Source of the DNA: Diphasiastrum complanatum | Taxonomy: Eukaryota; Streptophyta; Lycopodiopsida; Lycopodiales; Lycopodiaceae | Direction of reading: 5' to 3' | DNA length: 64,000 nucleotides | NCBI GenBank assembly: GCA_029204225.1 | Contig: CM055108.1 | Coordinates: 9,112,601 to 9,176,600, forward strand | Shown: piece after piece, positions 1 through 10,057 of the stretch | Layout: every line of letters starts with the position of its first letter | How positions within the stretch are numbered: the stretch's first letter is position 1 | Translations under genes and position numbers: made by a program | The notes under the pieces: model-generated | The model's database searches: none | The model's input: only the letters and a program-made list of their open reading frames with translations | What the model was told of the DNA's origin: nothing

Positions 1-443
1 AATGTGGCTCTATAGATACAAAAAGTGAGAACTCATGGTATTGATCATCCCTCTGATCTCACATGTGTGAGGGTGCTTTGTCATGTGATGATTCATCATG
101 CAAAATTGACACTTAGAAAAAACCTTCTATTTTGAGCACCTTTGGTCCTTTTTTCTTCTATGTAGAGAACTAGGAAAAACTCTTCTAGAAGTGCAAATTC
201 GACTTCCTCAGCTTATTCCACACATGTAAGAAGACTCTACACATGGGATTTGACACCTAATCTCATGATGTGGCTCATGCAATCTCTAGATTTATGCCAT
301 ATGACTAGAAAACATGATTTTGGCCTTTTTAGCCAATAGAACTTGATTCAAACTATATGTACAAGGTATATGATTGTACTACATGAAAAGTACATTTATT
401 TTACACATGGGAATAGGCTCTACACATGTGTAATCATCCTATA
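1..443 (-). repeat. N1 3' LTR, outer part
   Basis: This closely matches 9563-10020, the N1 5' LTR, in the same order and orientation, and the N2 LTR (34842-35591) more distantly. It continues at 5332-5377 after R1. The sequence flanking R1 is the five bases CTATA on both sides, so the LTR was whole before R1 entered. The left end is cut by the window. Confidence 0.8.
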
Positions 444-1125
444 TGTTAAAAATTCACAATTCTAGCTTGACTAGTTTTGGTCATATGACTTGTAAATAGT
501 TAGATGGTCATGATGTGGCTTGTCACACGTGCCAAATAGCATAGGATTCCATTCATAAGGATGTTCTCAAGTAGACCTAAGTGTTAGAACCTTTGGAATG
601 AGTCCAAATTATGCTTAGATACAAGGGAGAAAAAATAGGAGCTATTTTTGGTAATTTTTGCATTGTTGAGGGATCTCCAATATTCCAACCCTAACCTGAT
701 AGGGATGAAAGATCCACCAAAATTAGCATTAGGGATAGGTTTAGGGCTACTCATACCTGCCCAAAACCGTGATGGATCATGTATATATAGGCGATGATAA
801 CTCACCAAAATCAATCAAGCAATTTCATGTTTTTTCTCTCATAATGGTGCAATTGCTCTCTATGTTCATAATTGTTTGAGTACTTGTGATTACTAATGAT
901 TATAGGATTGAATGTAGGTCTGGTGTACGGTACTCAGACTGTGGGAGGCCGTACTTTCACACGTGTGAAGCCTTCTTCAAGGATTTGGGCCATTTAGTGA
1001 GGTTCAAGCATAGATTTTTGATGGATTTTGATGGTTCAACTTGTGCTAATCTTATGAAATCATAATCTATTGTTTCCCTCATCATTTCAAGTGTTTTAGG
1101 ATCCTTATTTGCTGTAATTTTTACA
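444..1125 (+). repeat. R1 5' LTR
   Basis: 682 bp, TG...CA ends. A TATATATA motif at 782-789 is a plausible core promoter. Downstream lie GTACGGTAC (925-933) and the palindrome CACACGTGTG (958-967), a pair that recurs in other families in this window. The copy at 4645-5326 is the same length. Confidence 0.93.
925..967 (+). promoter_or_regulatory. GTACGGTAC plus CACACGTGTG motif pair in R1 LTR
   Basis: Two short palindrome-like motifs lie about 24 bp apart. CACACGTGTG contains the G-box core CACGTG, a known bHLH/bZIP binding core in plants. Regulatory function here is inference. The same pair is in the 3' LTR (GTACAGTAC, then CACACGTGTG at 5159-5168). Confidence 0.35.
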
Positions 1126-1936
1126 TGGTATCAGAGCCTAAAGGCTGAAATGAGCTAAATCCTTGGTTTTCATTCAATTTGATCACAATTTTTGATCTAA
1201 ATCTTGTGTAGATTGGATCTTAGCATCTAGTATTGATTCTAGAACTCAAAGTGAGTCAAATACATTGGAGATTGGTGTTGTGTGACTTAATTTTCAGGTG
1301 TTTAGGTGTCTAAAACCAGAGGCAAAGTTGCATTCAATTCACATTACCAAGATAGCAAGTTTTGCTTGCTCCAAGCATTGATTTCTAAGCGAGTTTTGGA
1401 GGTGATTTCATAGAGAAGGCTTTCTAGCATTCAAGGAGAGGGAAGATCAGAGTTTTGGGGACTCTTCAAGGCTGTTCTAAGGTGTAGTAGACACCTCCTA
1501 AAGTGATTTAGGTTCAGTCCAACCATTGCTTGACTTATACACCAAATTAGATCAATTTTTCATCAATTTTGATCATTTTTTGCTTGTGATTGGATAGTAG
1601 ATTGTGTTGCATCTTCATTAAGTTCCATTTAGATCTTTTACAAGTGATTTTGGAAGTATATTAGGTTTCTGAAATTCACTCTTGATCAGATCATTTGGAA
1701 GCTTTAATGTTCTTTATAGAAAGAGGGGCAATTCTACTAGTATTGTCTACTTCAATCAAGCAAGTGCATTGTTTCTAGTATTCTATGATTTGATTTTGTT
1801 AGAGATCATTCTTAGATCTTTATAGGTAGTCTATTACTGATCTTTTCAGGTCCCTAAGAAGTGGGATAAGGTAGACCTTCAATCAAATCAATAGAAGTAA
1901 CCTTCATTTGTGTCAAGTCCTTGATTAGGAGACTAG
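1126..1936 (+). other. R1 primer-binding site and leader
   Basis: TGGTATCAGAGCC at 1126-1138 is the usual plant copia site, complementary to the 3' end of initiator tRNA-Met. The remaining 800 bp up to the gag ATG has no long frame and is the untranslated leader. Confidence 0.85.
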
Positions 1937-2500
1937 ATGGCATCTATAAATGCATATCTTTTGGATACTAATGAAAGGCTCAACAAAACTAACTATTCCA
2001 TATGGAAAGTTAGAATGGAATCTATCATGATCATGCAAGATCTGATGGAAATTGTAAATGGTAAGGAGGGTGAACCTATTCATCCTCAAGAAAAAGCCAA
2101 ATACATCAAGAGGTGCAATGTTGCACTACATTGCATAAAAATGAATGTTGCAAATGAACTCTTAAGAGAGGTAGGAGATTGCACTTCAGCTCAAGATGCT
2201 TGGGAGACTTTGCAAAAGGTCTATGAATCCAAGAACCAAACTAGAATGTTAGCTTTGAAGAATCAAATCTATAGAAGCTATCAAAAGAAAGGAGAGAGTG
2301 CACATACTTTTGTCCTAAGAGTAAAGGAATTGAACAAAGAGCTAGCCTTTATAGGTGACCCTATCAAGGATGAAGAGCTTGTTCAACTCATATTGAATGG
2401 ACTAAGCTTTGAATTTGACAATTTGGTTCAGGGATATGCAATTATGGGTAAGCTACCCATACTTGAAGAACTCCAAGGCACACTCATGGCCGAGGAATCA
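1937..2500 (+). pseudogene. R1 gag, N-terminal part
   Basis: The open frame starts with an ATG at 1937. Its N-terminus resembles the gags of R3, R4 and R7: a leucine-rich start, the NYSIWKVRMES motif near residue 19, then an alpha-helical UBN2/Retrotran_gag region to about residue 188. The frame ends at 2515, but the copia gag similarity stops near 2500. There the sequence jumps into integrase without the CCHC knuckle. The product would be a capsid-like protein lacking its nucleic-acid-binding tail. Confidence 0.85.
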
Positions 2501-3113
2501 AGAAGGAGCATGTGAATGTTCTAAGGCTTTAAGATTAGATGCTTGTTTGCCCAAATCCTTTTGGGGTGAGTCTCTTGTATGTGCAAACTACTTGATGAAT
2601 AGGGTGTCTTGCAAAGCAATTGAAGGCAAAACTCCTTATGAGATGTTGTATGGAAAGAAACCCAATCTTAATCACTTGAAAGTTTTTGGGTGTATATGTT
2701 ATGTGCATGTGCCATTGGAAACAAGAACCAAGGAGGATCCATCTTCCACAAGAGGGATCATGCTTGGATATGCAAGCTCAAGCAAGGGCTACAAAGTCTA
2801 TCTCCCATCCTTGAACAAATTTGTTGTTTCAAGGGATGTCATCTTTGATGAACATCATATGCATATGCTTGAAGAAGGCTCAAGTGCTCCAACAATCAAG
2901 AAGAAGATGGCCGAGGAGCAAGATCTTGGTTTTGAGGAGGAGCTCATGGAGGAGCAAGCACCAAACCCACCTATCAAAGGAGATCTTCAAGGGAAAAAGT
3001 GGAGCCATCAAGGCTCACATATCAAGGCAAAGGACAGCAAGTTGAGGGTATCTCATCCACTTCTTATGCTTTATCTAGCTTTGAAGAACCGTCTAATGTT
3101 TAAGATGCATTGA
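2501..3113 (+). pseudogene. R1 integrase C-terminal part and INT-RT hinge
   Basis: The frame starting around 2500 encodes the late integrase region (CECSKALRLDA, FWGESLVCANYLMNR, KVFGCICYVH, then RDVIFDE), typical of copia integrase after the catalytic Glu. The DDE residues are absent because the upstream part is deleted. The hinge is frameshifted near 2990. Between 3113 and 3158 the region continuing towards RT has several in-frame stops. Confidence 0.8.
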
Positions 3114-3157
3114 ACTCCAAAGAATAGTATAAAGCTATGTAGGATGAGTATGATGCC

Positions 3158-4630
3158 TTGATTGAGAATGAAACTTGGTTGCTTGTTGAGAGACCTCAAA
3201 GGAATATAATAGGATGCAAGTGGGTCTTCAAGCTTAAGTTGAATGCAAATGGGAGTGTTAACAAACATAAAGCAAGATTAGTTGCAAAAGGTTATGCTCA
3301 AGAGAGAGGGATAGACTATGAGGAAACTTTTGCACCCGTGGCCAAGATGGTCACAATAAGACTAATCATTGCACTTGCATCACATTTTGGATGGATTCTA
3401 TGTCAAATGGATGTCTCTAATGCTTTCTTGAATGGTTTTTTGGAAGAGGATATCTATATGGAGCAGCCACAAGGGTTCATCAAGCATGGAATGGAGAACA
3501 AAGTATGCCATCTCCAAAGAAGCATCTATGGCTTGAAGCAAGCCTCGAGATCTTGGAATTCAAGACTACATTGCTATCTTATTTCACTTTCTTTTGTTCA
3601 AAGTGAATATGATCCCACTCTTTACATTAAGTTTGATGATGTTGGTATTGTACTTTTACTCATTTATGTAGATGACATCATCATTAGTGGAAATAGTGTT
3701 GATGGTATTGAAAAAATCAAGATAGATCTATCCTTAGAGTTCAAGATGGTAGATCTAGGGTGTCTTCACTTCATCTTAGGCATAGAAGTACTTAGAGGGT
3801 CTGATTTTATCTTTATAAGTCAAGTAAACTATGCTCAAAGTCTTTTGAAGAAGTTTAAGATGGAAGTATGCAAAAGTGTTGACACACCAATGGAGCAAGA
3901 TGTAAAAGTGCCAAATGAAGATGATGAAAGATCCTTCATGGACATCACTTTGTTTAGGCAACTTATAGGTTCCTTAATGTGGATCACTATAACTAGACCA
4001 GATCTTAGCTTTAGTGTATGTAGGTTGAGCCAATCCATGCAAAAGCCATTGAATATCCATTGGAAAAAGGCTAAGAGGATTCTAAGATACATCTCGGGTA
4101 CATTGGATTTTGGGATTCTATATAGAGGAGATGTGATTAACCTTCATGCATTTAGTGATTCAGATTTTGCAGGGGACAAGAGGGATAGGAAATCAACAAG
4201 TGCATATTCAACTTTCATAGGAGAAGGTGTGGTTTCATGGCTTTCACAAAAGCAAGAAACTATATCTCTATCTTCAACCGAGGCCGAGTACAAAGCTTTG
4301 ACAACCACTACAAAGGAGGTACTTTGGATCAAGAGATTATTGGTGGAACTAAAGATCATGGATTCAGAGGAGGCACCAATCATCTACAATGACAATATAT
4401 CAGCCCAACACCTTGCATCTAACCCAATTTTCCATGCAAGATCTAAGCACATTGAGATATGCCATCACTTTGTGAGAGAAATGGTGCAAGCCAAGGAGAT
4501 TGCTTTGGAGCATGTTCCAAGCAATGAATGTGTAGCTGATCTACTTACTAAACCACTTCAAAAGACACCTTTTATGAAGTTCAGATCATCACTTGGAGTG
4601 ATTAGTAAAGCAATGATTGAACCAAGCTAG
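3158..4630 (+). CDS. R1 reverse transcriptase-RNase H (open frame)
   Basis: 490 codons without a stop. RT begins with the N.TW and KWVFK blocks. QMDVSNAFLNG lies near residue 85, SIYGLKQASRSW near 125 and the YVDDIIISG catalytic motif near 169. RNase H follows with DSDFAGD, SSTEAEY and NDNISAQ carrying its acidic residues, then the HIEICHHF block. The domain order is that of copia. Stops just upstream remove continuity with integrase. The ATG used is simply the first in this frame. An RT polypeptide could be made only if translation starts there. Confidence 0.85.
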   Translation: MIENETWLLVERPQRNIIGCKWVFKLKLNANGSVNKHKARLVAKGYAQERGIDYEETFAPVAKMVTIRLIIALASHFGWILCQMDVSNAFLNGFLEEDIYMEQPQGFIKHGMENKVCHLQRSIYGLKQASRSWNSRLHCYLISLSFVQSEYDPTLYIKFDDVGIVLLLIYVDDIIISGNSVDGIEKIKIDLSLEFKMVDLGCLHFILGIEVLRGSDFIFISQVNYAQSLLKKFKMEVCKSVDTPMEQDVKVPNEDDERSFMDITLFRQLIGSLMWITITRPDLSFSVCRLSQSMQKPLNIHWKKAKRILRYISGTLDFGILYRGDVINLHAFSDSDFAGDKRDRKSTSAYSTFIGEGVVSWLSQKQETISLSSTEAEYKALTTTTKEVLWIKRLLVELKIMDSEEAPIIYNDNISAQHLASNPIFHARSKHIEICHHFVREMVQAKEIALEHVPSNECVADLLTKPLQKTPFMKFRSSLGVISKAMIEPS

Positions 4631-4631
4631 A

Positions 4632-4644
4632 TAGTGAGGAGGAG
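4632..4644 (+). other. R1 polypurine tract
   Basis: AGTGAGGAGGAG-type purine run directly before the 3' LTR; the plus-strand primer site in LTR retrotransposons. Confidence 0.85.
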
Positions 4645-5326
4645 TGTTAAAAATTCACAATTCTAGCTTGACTAGTTTTGGTCATATGACTTGTAAATAG
4701 TTAGATGGTCATGATGTGGCTTGTCACACATGCCAAATAGCATAGGATTCCATTCATAAGGATGTTCTCAAGTAGACCTAAGTGTTAGAACCTTTGGAAT
4801 GAGTCCAAATTATGCTTAGATACAAGGGAGAAAAAATAGGAGCTATTTTTGGTAATTTTTGCATTGTTGAGGGATCTCCAAGATTCCAACCCTAACTTGG
4901 TAGGGATGAAAGATCCACCAAAATTAGCATTAGGGATAGGTTTAGGGCTACTCATACCTGCCCAAAACCGTGATGGATCATGTATATATAGGTGATGATA
5001 TCTCACCAAAATTAATCAAGCAATTTCATGATTTTTCTCTCATAGTGGTGCAATTGCTCTCTATGTTCATAATTGTTTGAGTACTTGTGATTACTAATGA
5101 TTATAGGATTGAATGTAGGTCTGGTGTACAGTACTCAGACTGTGGGAGGCCGTACTTTCACACGTGTGAAGCCTTCTTCAAGGATTTGGGCCATTTAGTG
5201 AGGTTCAAGCATAGATTTTTGATGGATTTTGATGGTTCAACTTGTGCTAATCTTATGAAATCATAATCTATTGTTTCCCTCATCATTTCAAGTGTTTAAG
5301 GATCCTTATTTGCTGTAATTTTTACA
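4645..5326 (+). repeat. R1 3' LTR
   Basis: 682 bp, colinear with 444-1125 with 11 substitutions seen and no indels. Followed by the target duplication CTATA at 5327-5331. Confidence 0.93.
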
Positions 5327-5331
5327 CTATA

Positions 5332-5386
5332 TACATAGATTTGGCCTTGACCAAGCATAATTTTTGCATTTTTCACACTCCTCCTC
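5332..5386 (-). repeat. N1 3' LTR start and polypurine tract
   Basis: On the minus strand a GAGGAGGAG tract (5386-5378) is followed by TGTGAAAAATGC at 5377, the same boundary as at 34830-34853 in N2. This fixes the orientation of N1. Confidence 0.8.
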
Positions 5387-5577
5387 AAAAATCTAGCTTG
5401 ATAAAAAAACATGATGATCTTGAACGTGACTCCATGGGCTGCATTGGTCTTTGTTGTTGGAACTTGGATTGCCTAAGACCTTCTGGGTTGAAGTAGTTTC
5501 TACAATTGCATACATTAAAAATAGATGCTACACAAGAGCTCTTATGGACACTTGCACCTATTCCTGATGGCAGAAAA

Positions 5578-5925
5578 CTAGTCAAATGCAAGTGGTACTA
5601 CAAGCCAATGAGCTTGACACCATATCCATGATAGTGCTTCTTTGATGTTGACATCTTTGATGAGCTTGAGAGCTTTGCACCATCCTAGCACCTCCAAAAT
5701 TGATTCCTTCCAAATTTCATGTAGATGCTTGACCTTGAGGTTTGTTCCTTCTTCATGTGCATGCTCTTCCATGAGGAAATAAAGATGTCTTCTTGACTTA
5801 TTAGGATCACAAAAATCCAACATCATGTTACCACAATCTAGAGAATTAGACTCATCCAAATTGGCAAGACTATGCATGCTATAATAAGAAAGTGTTCGCA
5901 TCATATCTTCATGCTTGTTTACCAT
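5578..5925 (-). CDS. N1 unassigned ORF, C-terminal part
   Basis: 115 codons, of which the middle block (HLHEIWKESILEVLGWCKAL, then IKEALSWIW) is nearly identical to the end of the N2 frame (33715-34704). I recognise no family. Conservation of the block in two copies, in inverted positions 28 kb apart, points to a once-coding sequence of the element. It precedes the purine tract by about 190 bp, so it is the last coding part of the element. Confidence 0.45.
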   Translation of the reverse strand: MVNKHEDMMRTLSYYSMHSLANLDESNSLDCGNMMLDFCDPNKSRRHLYFLMEEHAHEEGTNLKVKHLHEIWKESILEVLGWCKALKLIKDVNIKEALSWIWCQAHWLVVPLAFD

Positions 5926-6066
5926 GCTAATCTCAGATCCAATGAGGCTAAATACTTAATTATGGAGATAAGTGTCTTTAGAAGATGATTTACTTACTCT
6001 CATAAAGAGTTTACAATTTGCCTCAAGACTTGAAAAAAGACAAAATCACTTTTGCTCTTGCATGAC

Positions 6067-6486
6067 TCAAGAGCATACATTTGATGAAATGACCATTTGC
6101 TTTCTAATTGATTTAGAATCAATTTCAAACCTAGTAAGAACATCATCTATGTTCTTAAGAGAGACTACATACTCAACTAGTATGTCTTTACTCCAATTTT
6201 GAGATGCAATGATCTCAGTAAAGCAAATTGATTCATCAAATGACATAAGAGAAGTAAGTATGAGATGTATAGCATATGAGATACGCTCCTCTTTCCCTTG
6301 AAATGTGAGCCACATGGGCTCAACCATGTTTCTTGAGTTTCTTTTTGATATCACAACTTGAGAAGGTCTCTCCTTCTCAATCCTTGGCACACTTGAACCT
6401 TGAGATGACTCTTTAAGATCCTCTTCATGATGCTCCTTCTTGATGAAGTTTTGAGCTCCAAAAAGACCCTTTAAGAATTCGTGCAT
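6067..6486 (-). CDS. N1 ORF with degenerate copia INT-RT hinge
   Basis: The frame begins inside the MITE-like repeat. From about residue 17 it carries a block (HHEEDLK, SSQGSSVPRIE, SRNMVEPMWLTFQGKEE) also present in N2. Then a stretch with SFDESICFTEIIASQNW and ILVEYVVSLKN resembles the copia hinge before RT (the pattern EP..F.EA...W..AM..E..AL). N2 lacks this second part. No catalytic domain follows. It looks like a patchwork of copia-hinge remnants kept by a non-autonomous element. Confidence 0.4.
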   Translation of the reverse strand: MHEFLKGLFGAQNFIKKEHHEEDLKESSQGSSVPRIEKERPSQVVISKRNSRNMVEPMWLTFQGKEERISYAIHLILTSLMSFDESICFTEIIASQNWSKDILVEYVVSLKNIDDVLTRFEIDSKSIRKQMVISSNVCS

Positions 6487-6801
6487 GATGTAGTTTATAT
6501 TATTAAAATATTATAACACTAATACATTTGACTTGCCATAACATTTTATTCGTAGCTTAGAAGTATGTCATTAACAAATCATTGGAAAGATCTTGTTGAG
6601 CGCTTTTCAATGCACCAAACTCCACTAAATTTGGACTTATCACTAAAAAGTTATGCCATTTTTAGTGTGGACTCAAAAAGTTACGTTAAATAGATTTTAA
6701 ATTTGAGTGTTTTGATTGGTCCATGTATAAGAAAAAATTGAGAAAAAATATAAAAAGAATCTTTACAAAGGGTCTTTTTTGGATTTAGAACTCCTCTAAT
6801 G
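6447..6801 (-). repeat. MITE-like repeat, copy 1 (one end truncated)
   Basis: On the minus strand it begins CATTAGAGGAGTTC at 6801 and is similar along its length to the 377-bp repeat at 20623-20999. Shared internal marks are TGGACCAAT, GGCATAACTTTTTAGTG and TTATGGCAAGTC. The far end lacks the final CTCCTCTAATG. Compared with N2, about 560 bp of element sequence is missing at this spot, so insertion was accompanied or followed by a deletion. Confidence 0.65.
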
Positions 6802-7321
6802 CTTGGATCATAACAATAAGTTTGAACTTATCTAAAGTTCCAAGAAAAATACTTTCCAAGTACATGAAATAAATCCAAGTTACTTTCATGAAAGTGACAT
6901 CTATCTTTGCATCTTGAACCAAACAATGCACTTCCAAATGAAAAATTTCAAAAGATTTGACATGTGTTGTGATGGACTCTTGAAGACAAATCTTGCAAGT
7001 CCTTGTAAGACTCCAAGCCTCATTCACCTTTCCACAAAGGAAACACTTTTCCTTGGATTTGTCCTTCTTGTATTCGCATTTCAAACTTGAAGCTCCATCC
7101 TTCACCTCGTCCCCCTTGCTTTGGTTTTCCTTGGATGGATTGGTCTTCTTTTTGTAGCATCTTGAGTTAAAATATCCTCCCTTGCCACAAAGGTTGCACT
7201 TAACATCCTTACTTGCCTTCAATAGGATGCCACCTATTGATGCCATGTGAAAGAAGACTTGTGATATGATTCTACAAATGTAATTTGTGACTCTCAAGAG
7301 ACTAGATTTGAACATATTCAA
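6785..7321 (-). CDS. N1 gag-start fused to a zinc-knuckle-like protein
   Basis: Around residue 27 is MASIGGILLKAS, which matches the start of copia gags here (MTSIGVFLLEAS in R3). The capsid core is missing and the frame goes directly to CNLCGKGGYFNSRC. That is the copia knuckle CX2CX4HX4C with Tyr in place of the zinc-binding His. A second Cys-rich part (KCFLCGK, then RTCKICLQES) and an unassigned hydrophobic block (CLVQDAKIDVTFMKVTWIYF) follow; the latter also opens the N2 frame. The last five codons lie in the MITE-like repeat. RNA binding is doubtful given the altered knuckle. Confidence 0.5.
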   Translation of the reverse strand: MNMFKSSLLRVTNYICRIISQVFFHMASIGGILLKASKDVKCNLCGKGGYFNSRCYKKKTNPSKENQSKGDEVKDGASSLKCEYKKDKSKEKCFLCGKVNEAWSLTRTCKICLQESITTHVKSFEIFHLEVHCLVQDAKIDVTFMKVTWIYFMYLESIFLGTLDKFKLIVMIQALEEF

Positions 7322-8441
7322 TAATCTAGAAGGATCTACAAAAGATCTAGCTCACAAACCTAAGAATCAATCTTCACACTAATGACTAGTCACTTGGAAA
7401 CTTTTCTTTGATCACTAAGACAAAATCACACAATCTTTGAATCAAATCACAAAAGAAATCAGATCCAAACTCCTATTGGACTCAACAAATACCAATGACT
7501 CTTTCTTTTGAGAGTTGAAATGGATATGAAAAGATTTGACACCTAGATCTTCCTTTTCACTTGACTAGTTCTCTCAACACTTGAGATTCTTGAACAAAAG
7601 ATGGGTTTTGTTTCAAACACATGAAAATCAAACTTAATCACTTCTTTTGGACTCACTATTGACCCAAATAATATCACTCTTGAGATTTAGAATGAATTTG
7701 ATTTGATTTGACAACAAACTATACCACCAATTTTCACAGAACATAGGATCTACACTAGATCACTCAAACTTGACATGTACATTTGATTCAAACACATAAA
7801 ATTAAGATCCAATCACCCCTTTTGGAATCCCCAAAGAATATCACTCTTGAGATTTGGAATAGATTTGTAATAGTTTGATAACAACCTATGTCAATAATTT
7901 TTCACAAAGCTTAAAAATTAGACATCTAGAGATTCACAAAGATCCCAACCATGCATGAATACTTAAATATGGACTTCTCCTCATTCTAGACATCCAATTG
8001 GATCACAACTTGACCCTCACACTCTCACAAAAAAAGTTGAATAAAACTAATTTGAGTTTCATACATACTATGTCAATTTTTTGCTCAGTAAATTGAATTC
8101 ATTCACCTCTATTGGATTCCACCAATGACTCTACCTCTTAAGAGTTGGAATGAAATTCAAAATCAAAATTTGTGATTCTTCTTTCTCACTAAGATATTGT
8201 GCTTCAAAGAGCTAATGCCACTTAGAAAGATTTGATGACCTAGGAAAAGACAAATTCTCCACCAATAACAACACAAAATGAACTTCTAGATCTTGCCCTC
8301 TACAAAGGAAGAAACTCTTAGAAAATTGGATCTCTCTCTACACATTTTCCATACACACCTCAATGACTTTTTTCAAGCCTAACAATCACTCAAACAAATT
8401 GAGTAGGGTCGAACAATGTGACTTGGATCTCAATCTCTTTT
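7322..8441 (-). other. N1 leader, distal part
   Basis: No reading frame of note on either strand. By position this is the untranslated leader of N1 between the inverted PBS segment and the gag-like frame. Confidence 0.5.
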
Positions 8442-9307
8442 CTAGAACTCTCAATTGAAGCCAATCTATTTGATCTAGATTGATCTAAATCTTGTGTAGA
8501 TTGATTGTATCTAACATCCAATCACTCTTGTGGATCATTTTAGGATCCATTCTTGGTCCAAATTTGCAGATTTCCACATGGTATCAGAGCCAAGTACAAG
8601 AGGATTTATGAAGATTTGATGGGGTTGATCCAAAACTAAGCCCAAATTAGCAAGTTTTTGGAAACTAGCTAAATTTGATGTGGCGAGTTGGATAAATAGG
8701 TATACTCAAAATTTATGGACAAAAACTTGTTGTGGGATGAAGGGGTACTTTTCACACGTGCTAGAATGTACAGTACCAGTTTTGGAGCCTTATGCTTCAG
8801 TTTGATGCTAAATCTCCCAAATTAGCAAATTTGTGAAAACTAGTTAATTTTGACATAGAGAGTTTGAATTGATAGCTAGATTCAATTTTTTTGTACCAAA
8901 ACTTGTTGTAGGTTGTAGGTGTACCTTCCACACGTGTGGGGTCATACAGAACCTATTTTGGTTGAGAAAATTCAAATTGATGCATAATTTGACTCATACA
9001 CCCAAATTTAGAGATTTTTAGTGCAAATTCAAGCTTTTTCTATAGAGATTCTATTCCTATAATTTGTTCTTGGATTAGATCATCCAAATAATTAATCTGA
9101 AGCTTGATTCAGGTGCATTAAATGTGTTTCTCTAATTTTTTGAGTACATGTCAAAGTTGAGAGAGAAAATTGCCAAAAATCATAGATTAAGGAGTGATAT
9201 GCAAGGTGAGAGGATGAAATCCATTGTACTCTCAAGTTTAGAAGCATCAATTTGCTAGAAAACATCCTTCGATCTGTCCTCCAAGTGAAACCTTTGAGAG
9301 TTTCTAG
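8442..9307 (+). other. Inverted segment of N1: LTR end, primer-binding site and leader
   Basis: On the plus strand 8442-8578 matches the last part of the family LTR (as at the end of N2), ending CCACA. TGGTATCAGAGCC (8579-8591) and leader sequence follow. The elements on both sides run on the minus strand. Short inverted repeats mark the edges: CTAGAACTCTCAA at 8442-8454 and its near reverse complement TTGAGAGTTTCTAG at 9294-9307. Flipping this piece restores a colinear minus-strand LTR-PBS-leader, so it is best read as an inversion of about 866 bp. Confidence 0.65.
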
Positions 9308-10057
9308 TGCATGTATAGCATCTATGCAAATGTTTTGTAGAATTATTTAGATGAGAAAAACTAACAAGAACAATCATAAATGAAAGGTAATTGTGATTGT
9401 TGGTTTCACACATGTGAAAACCTGTCAAAGTACGAACTCTAGCCTGAAATCAAAGTACAATACGATAGGAACTCAAAACTATCGAGAAAAATCAAGACAA
9501 ATGATGAAAGTGACAAGAATTGCCTCCAAAACCAAGATTGGTGTTACTTTTGATTACGGTCAAATGTGGCTCTATAAATACAAAAAGTGAGAGATCGTGG
9601 TACTGATCATCCCTCTGATCTCACATGTGTGAGGGTGGTTTGTCATGTGATGATTCATCATGCAAAATTGACACTTGGACAAAACCGTCTATTTTGAGCA
9701 CCTTTGGTGCATTTTTCTTGTATGAAGAGAACTAGGAAAAACTCTTCTAGAAGTGCAAATTCAACTTCCTCAGCTTATTTCACATGTGAGAAGACCTTTT
9801 CACATGGGATTTGACACCTAATCTCGTGATGTGGCTCATGCAATCTCTAGATTGATGCCATGTGGCATATGACTAAAAAACATGATTTTGGCCTTTTTAG
9901 CCAATAGAACTTGATTTAAATCATATGTACAAGCTATATGATTGTACTACATGAAAAGTAAATTTATTTTACACGTGGGAATAGGCTCCACACATGTGTA
10001 ATCATCCTATATATATAGATTTGGCCTTGACCAAGAATATTTTTTGCATTTTTGCCA
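9308..10057 (-). repeat. N1 5' LTR, main part
   Basis: Minus-strand LTR starting TGGCAAAAATGC at 10057. It is similar to 1-443 plus 5332-5377 and to the N2 LTR. Its last ~137 bp are in the inverted segment at 8442-8578. Position 9360 onward matches N2 near 35440 (CTTGTTAG on the minus strand). An ORF at 9393-9590 has no similarity I can see and is likely chance. Confidence 0.7.

Larger units (their letters stand above)
444..5326 (+). mobile_element. R1: Ty1/copia element with intact LTRs and TSD, internally deleted
   Basis: Two 682-bp LTRs (444-1125, 4645-5326) begin TGTTAAAAATTC and end TTTACA. They differ at 11 positions by my count, about 1.6%, so the insertion is young. The 5-bp direct repeat CTATA flanks it (439-443 and 5327-5331). 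The primer-binding site TGGTATCAGAGCC follows the 5' LTR at once and a purine tract precedes the 3' LTR. Inside, gag runs straight into late integrase sequence, so the zinc knuckle, protease and integrase catalytic core are missing. RT-RNase H is one open frame. The copy is non-autonomous, and whether it inserted in that state is not certain. Confidence 0.93.
1..10057 (-). mobile_element. N1: non-autonomous LTR retrotransposon, with nested insertions
   Basis: Read on the minus strand, this is one element. Its 5' LTR starts at 10057 with TGGCAAAAATGC. A tRNA-Met-type primer-binding site and leader follow, now inverted, then a gag-start/zinc-knuckle reading frame, two further open frames, a purine tract at 5386-5378 and a 3' LTR that begins TGTGAAAAATGC at 5377 and runs off the left edge. 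R1 is inserted in the 3' LTR. No protease, catalytic integrase, RT or RNase H is recognisable, so movement would need enzymes in trans. A second copy of the family is N2 (33709-35591, plus). The right end lies in a copia integrase frame (10058 onward). The target duplication cannot be checked because the left end is outside the window. Confidence 0.75.

Noticed and set aside
8442-10057. A separate plus-strand LTR element starting with the PBS at 8579
   Set aside because: No plus-strand LTR start or target duplication is found. An inversion inside N1 explains both LTR pieces and the inverted repeats at the edges.
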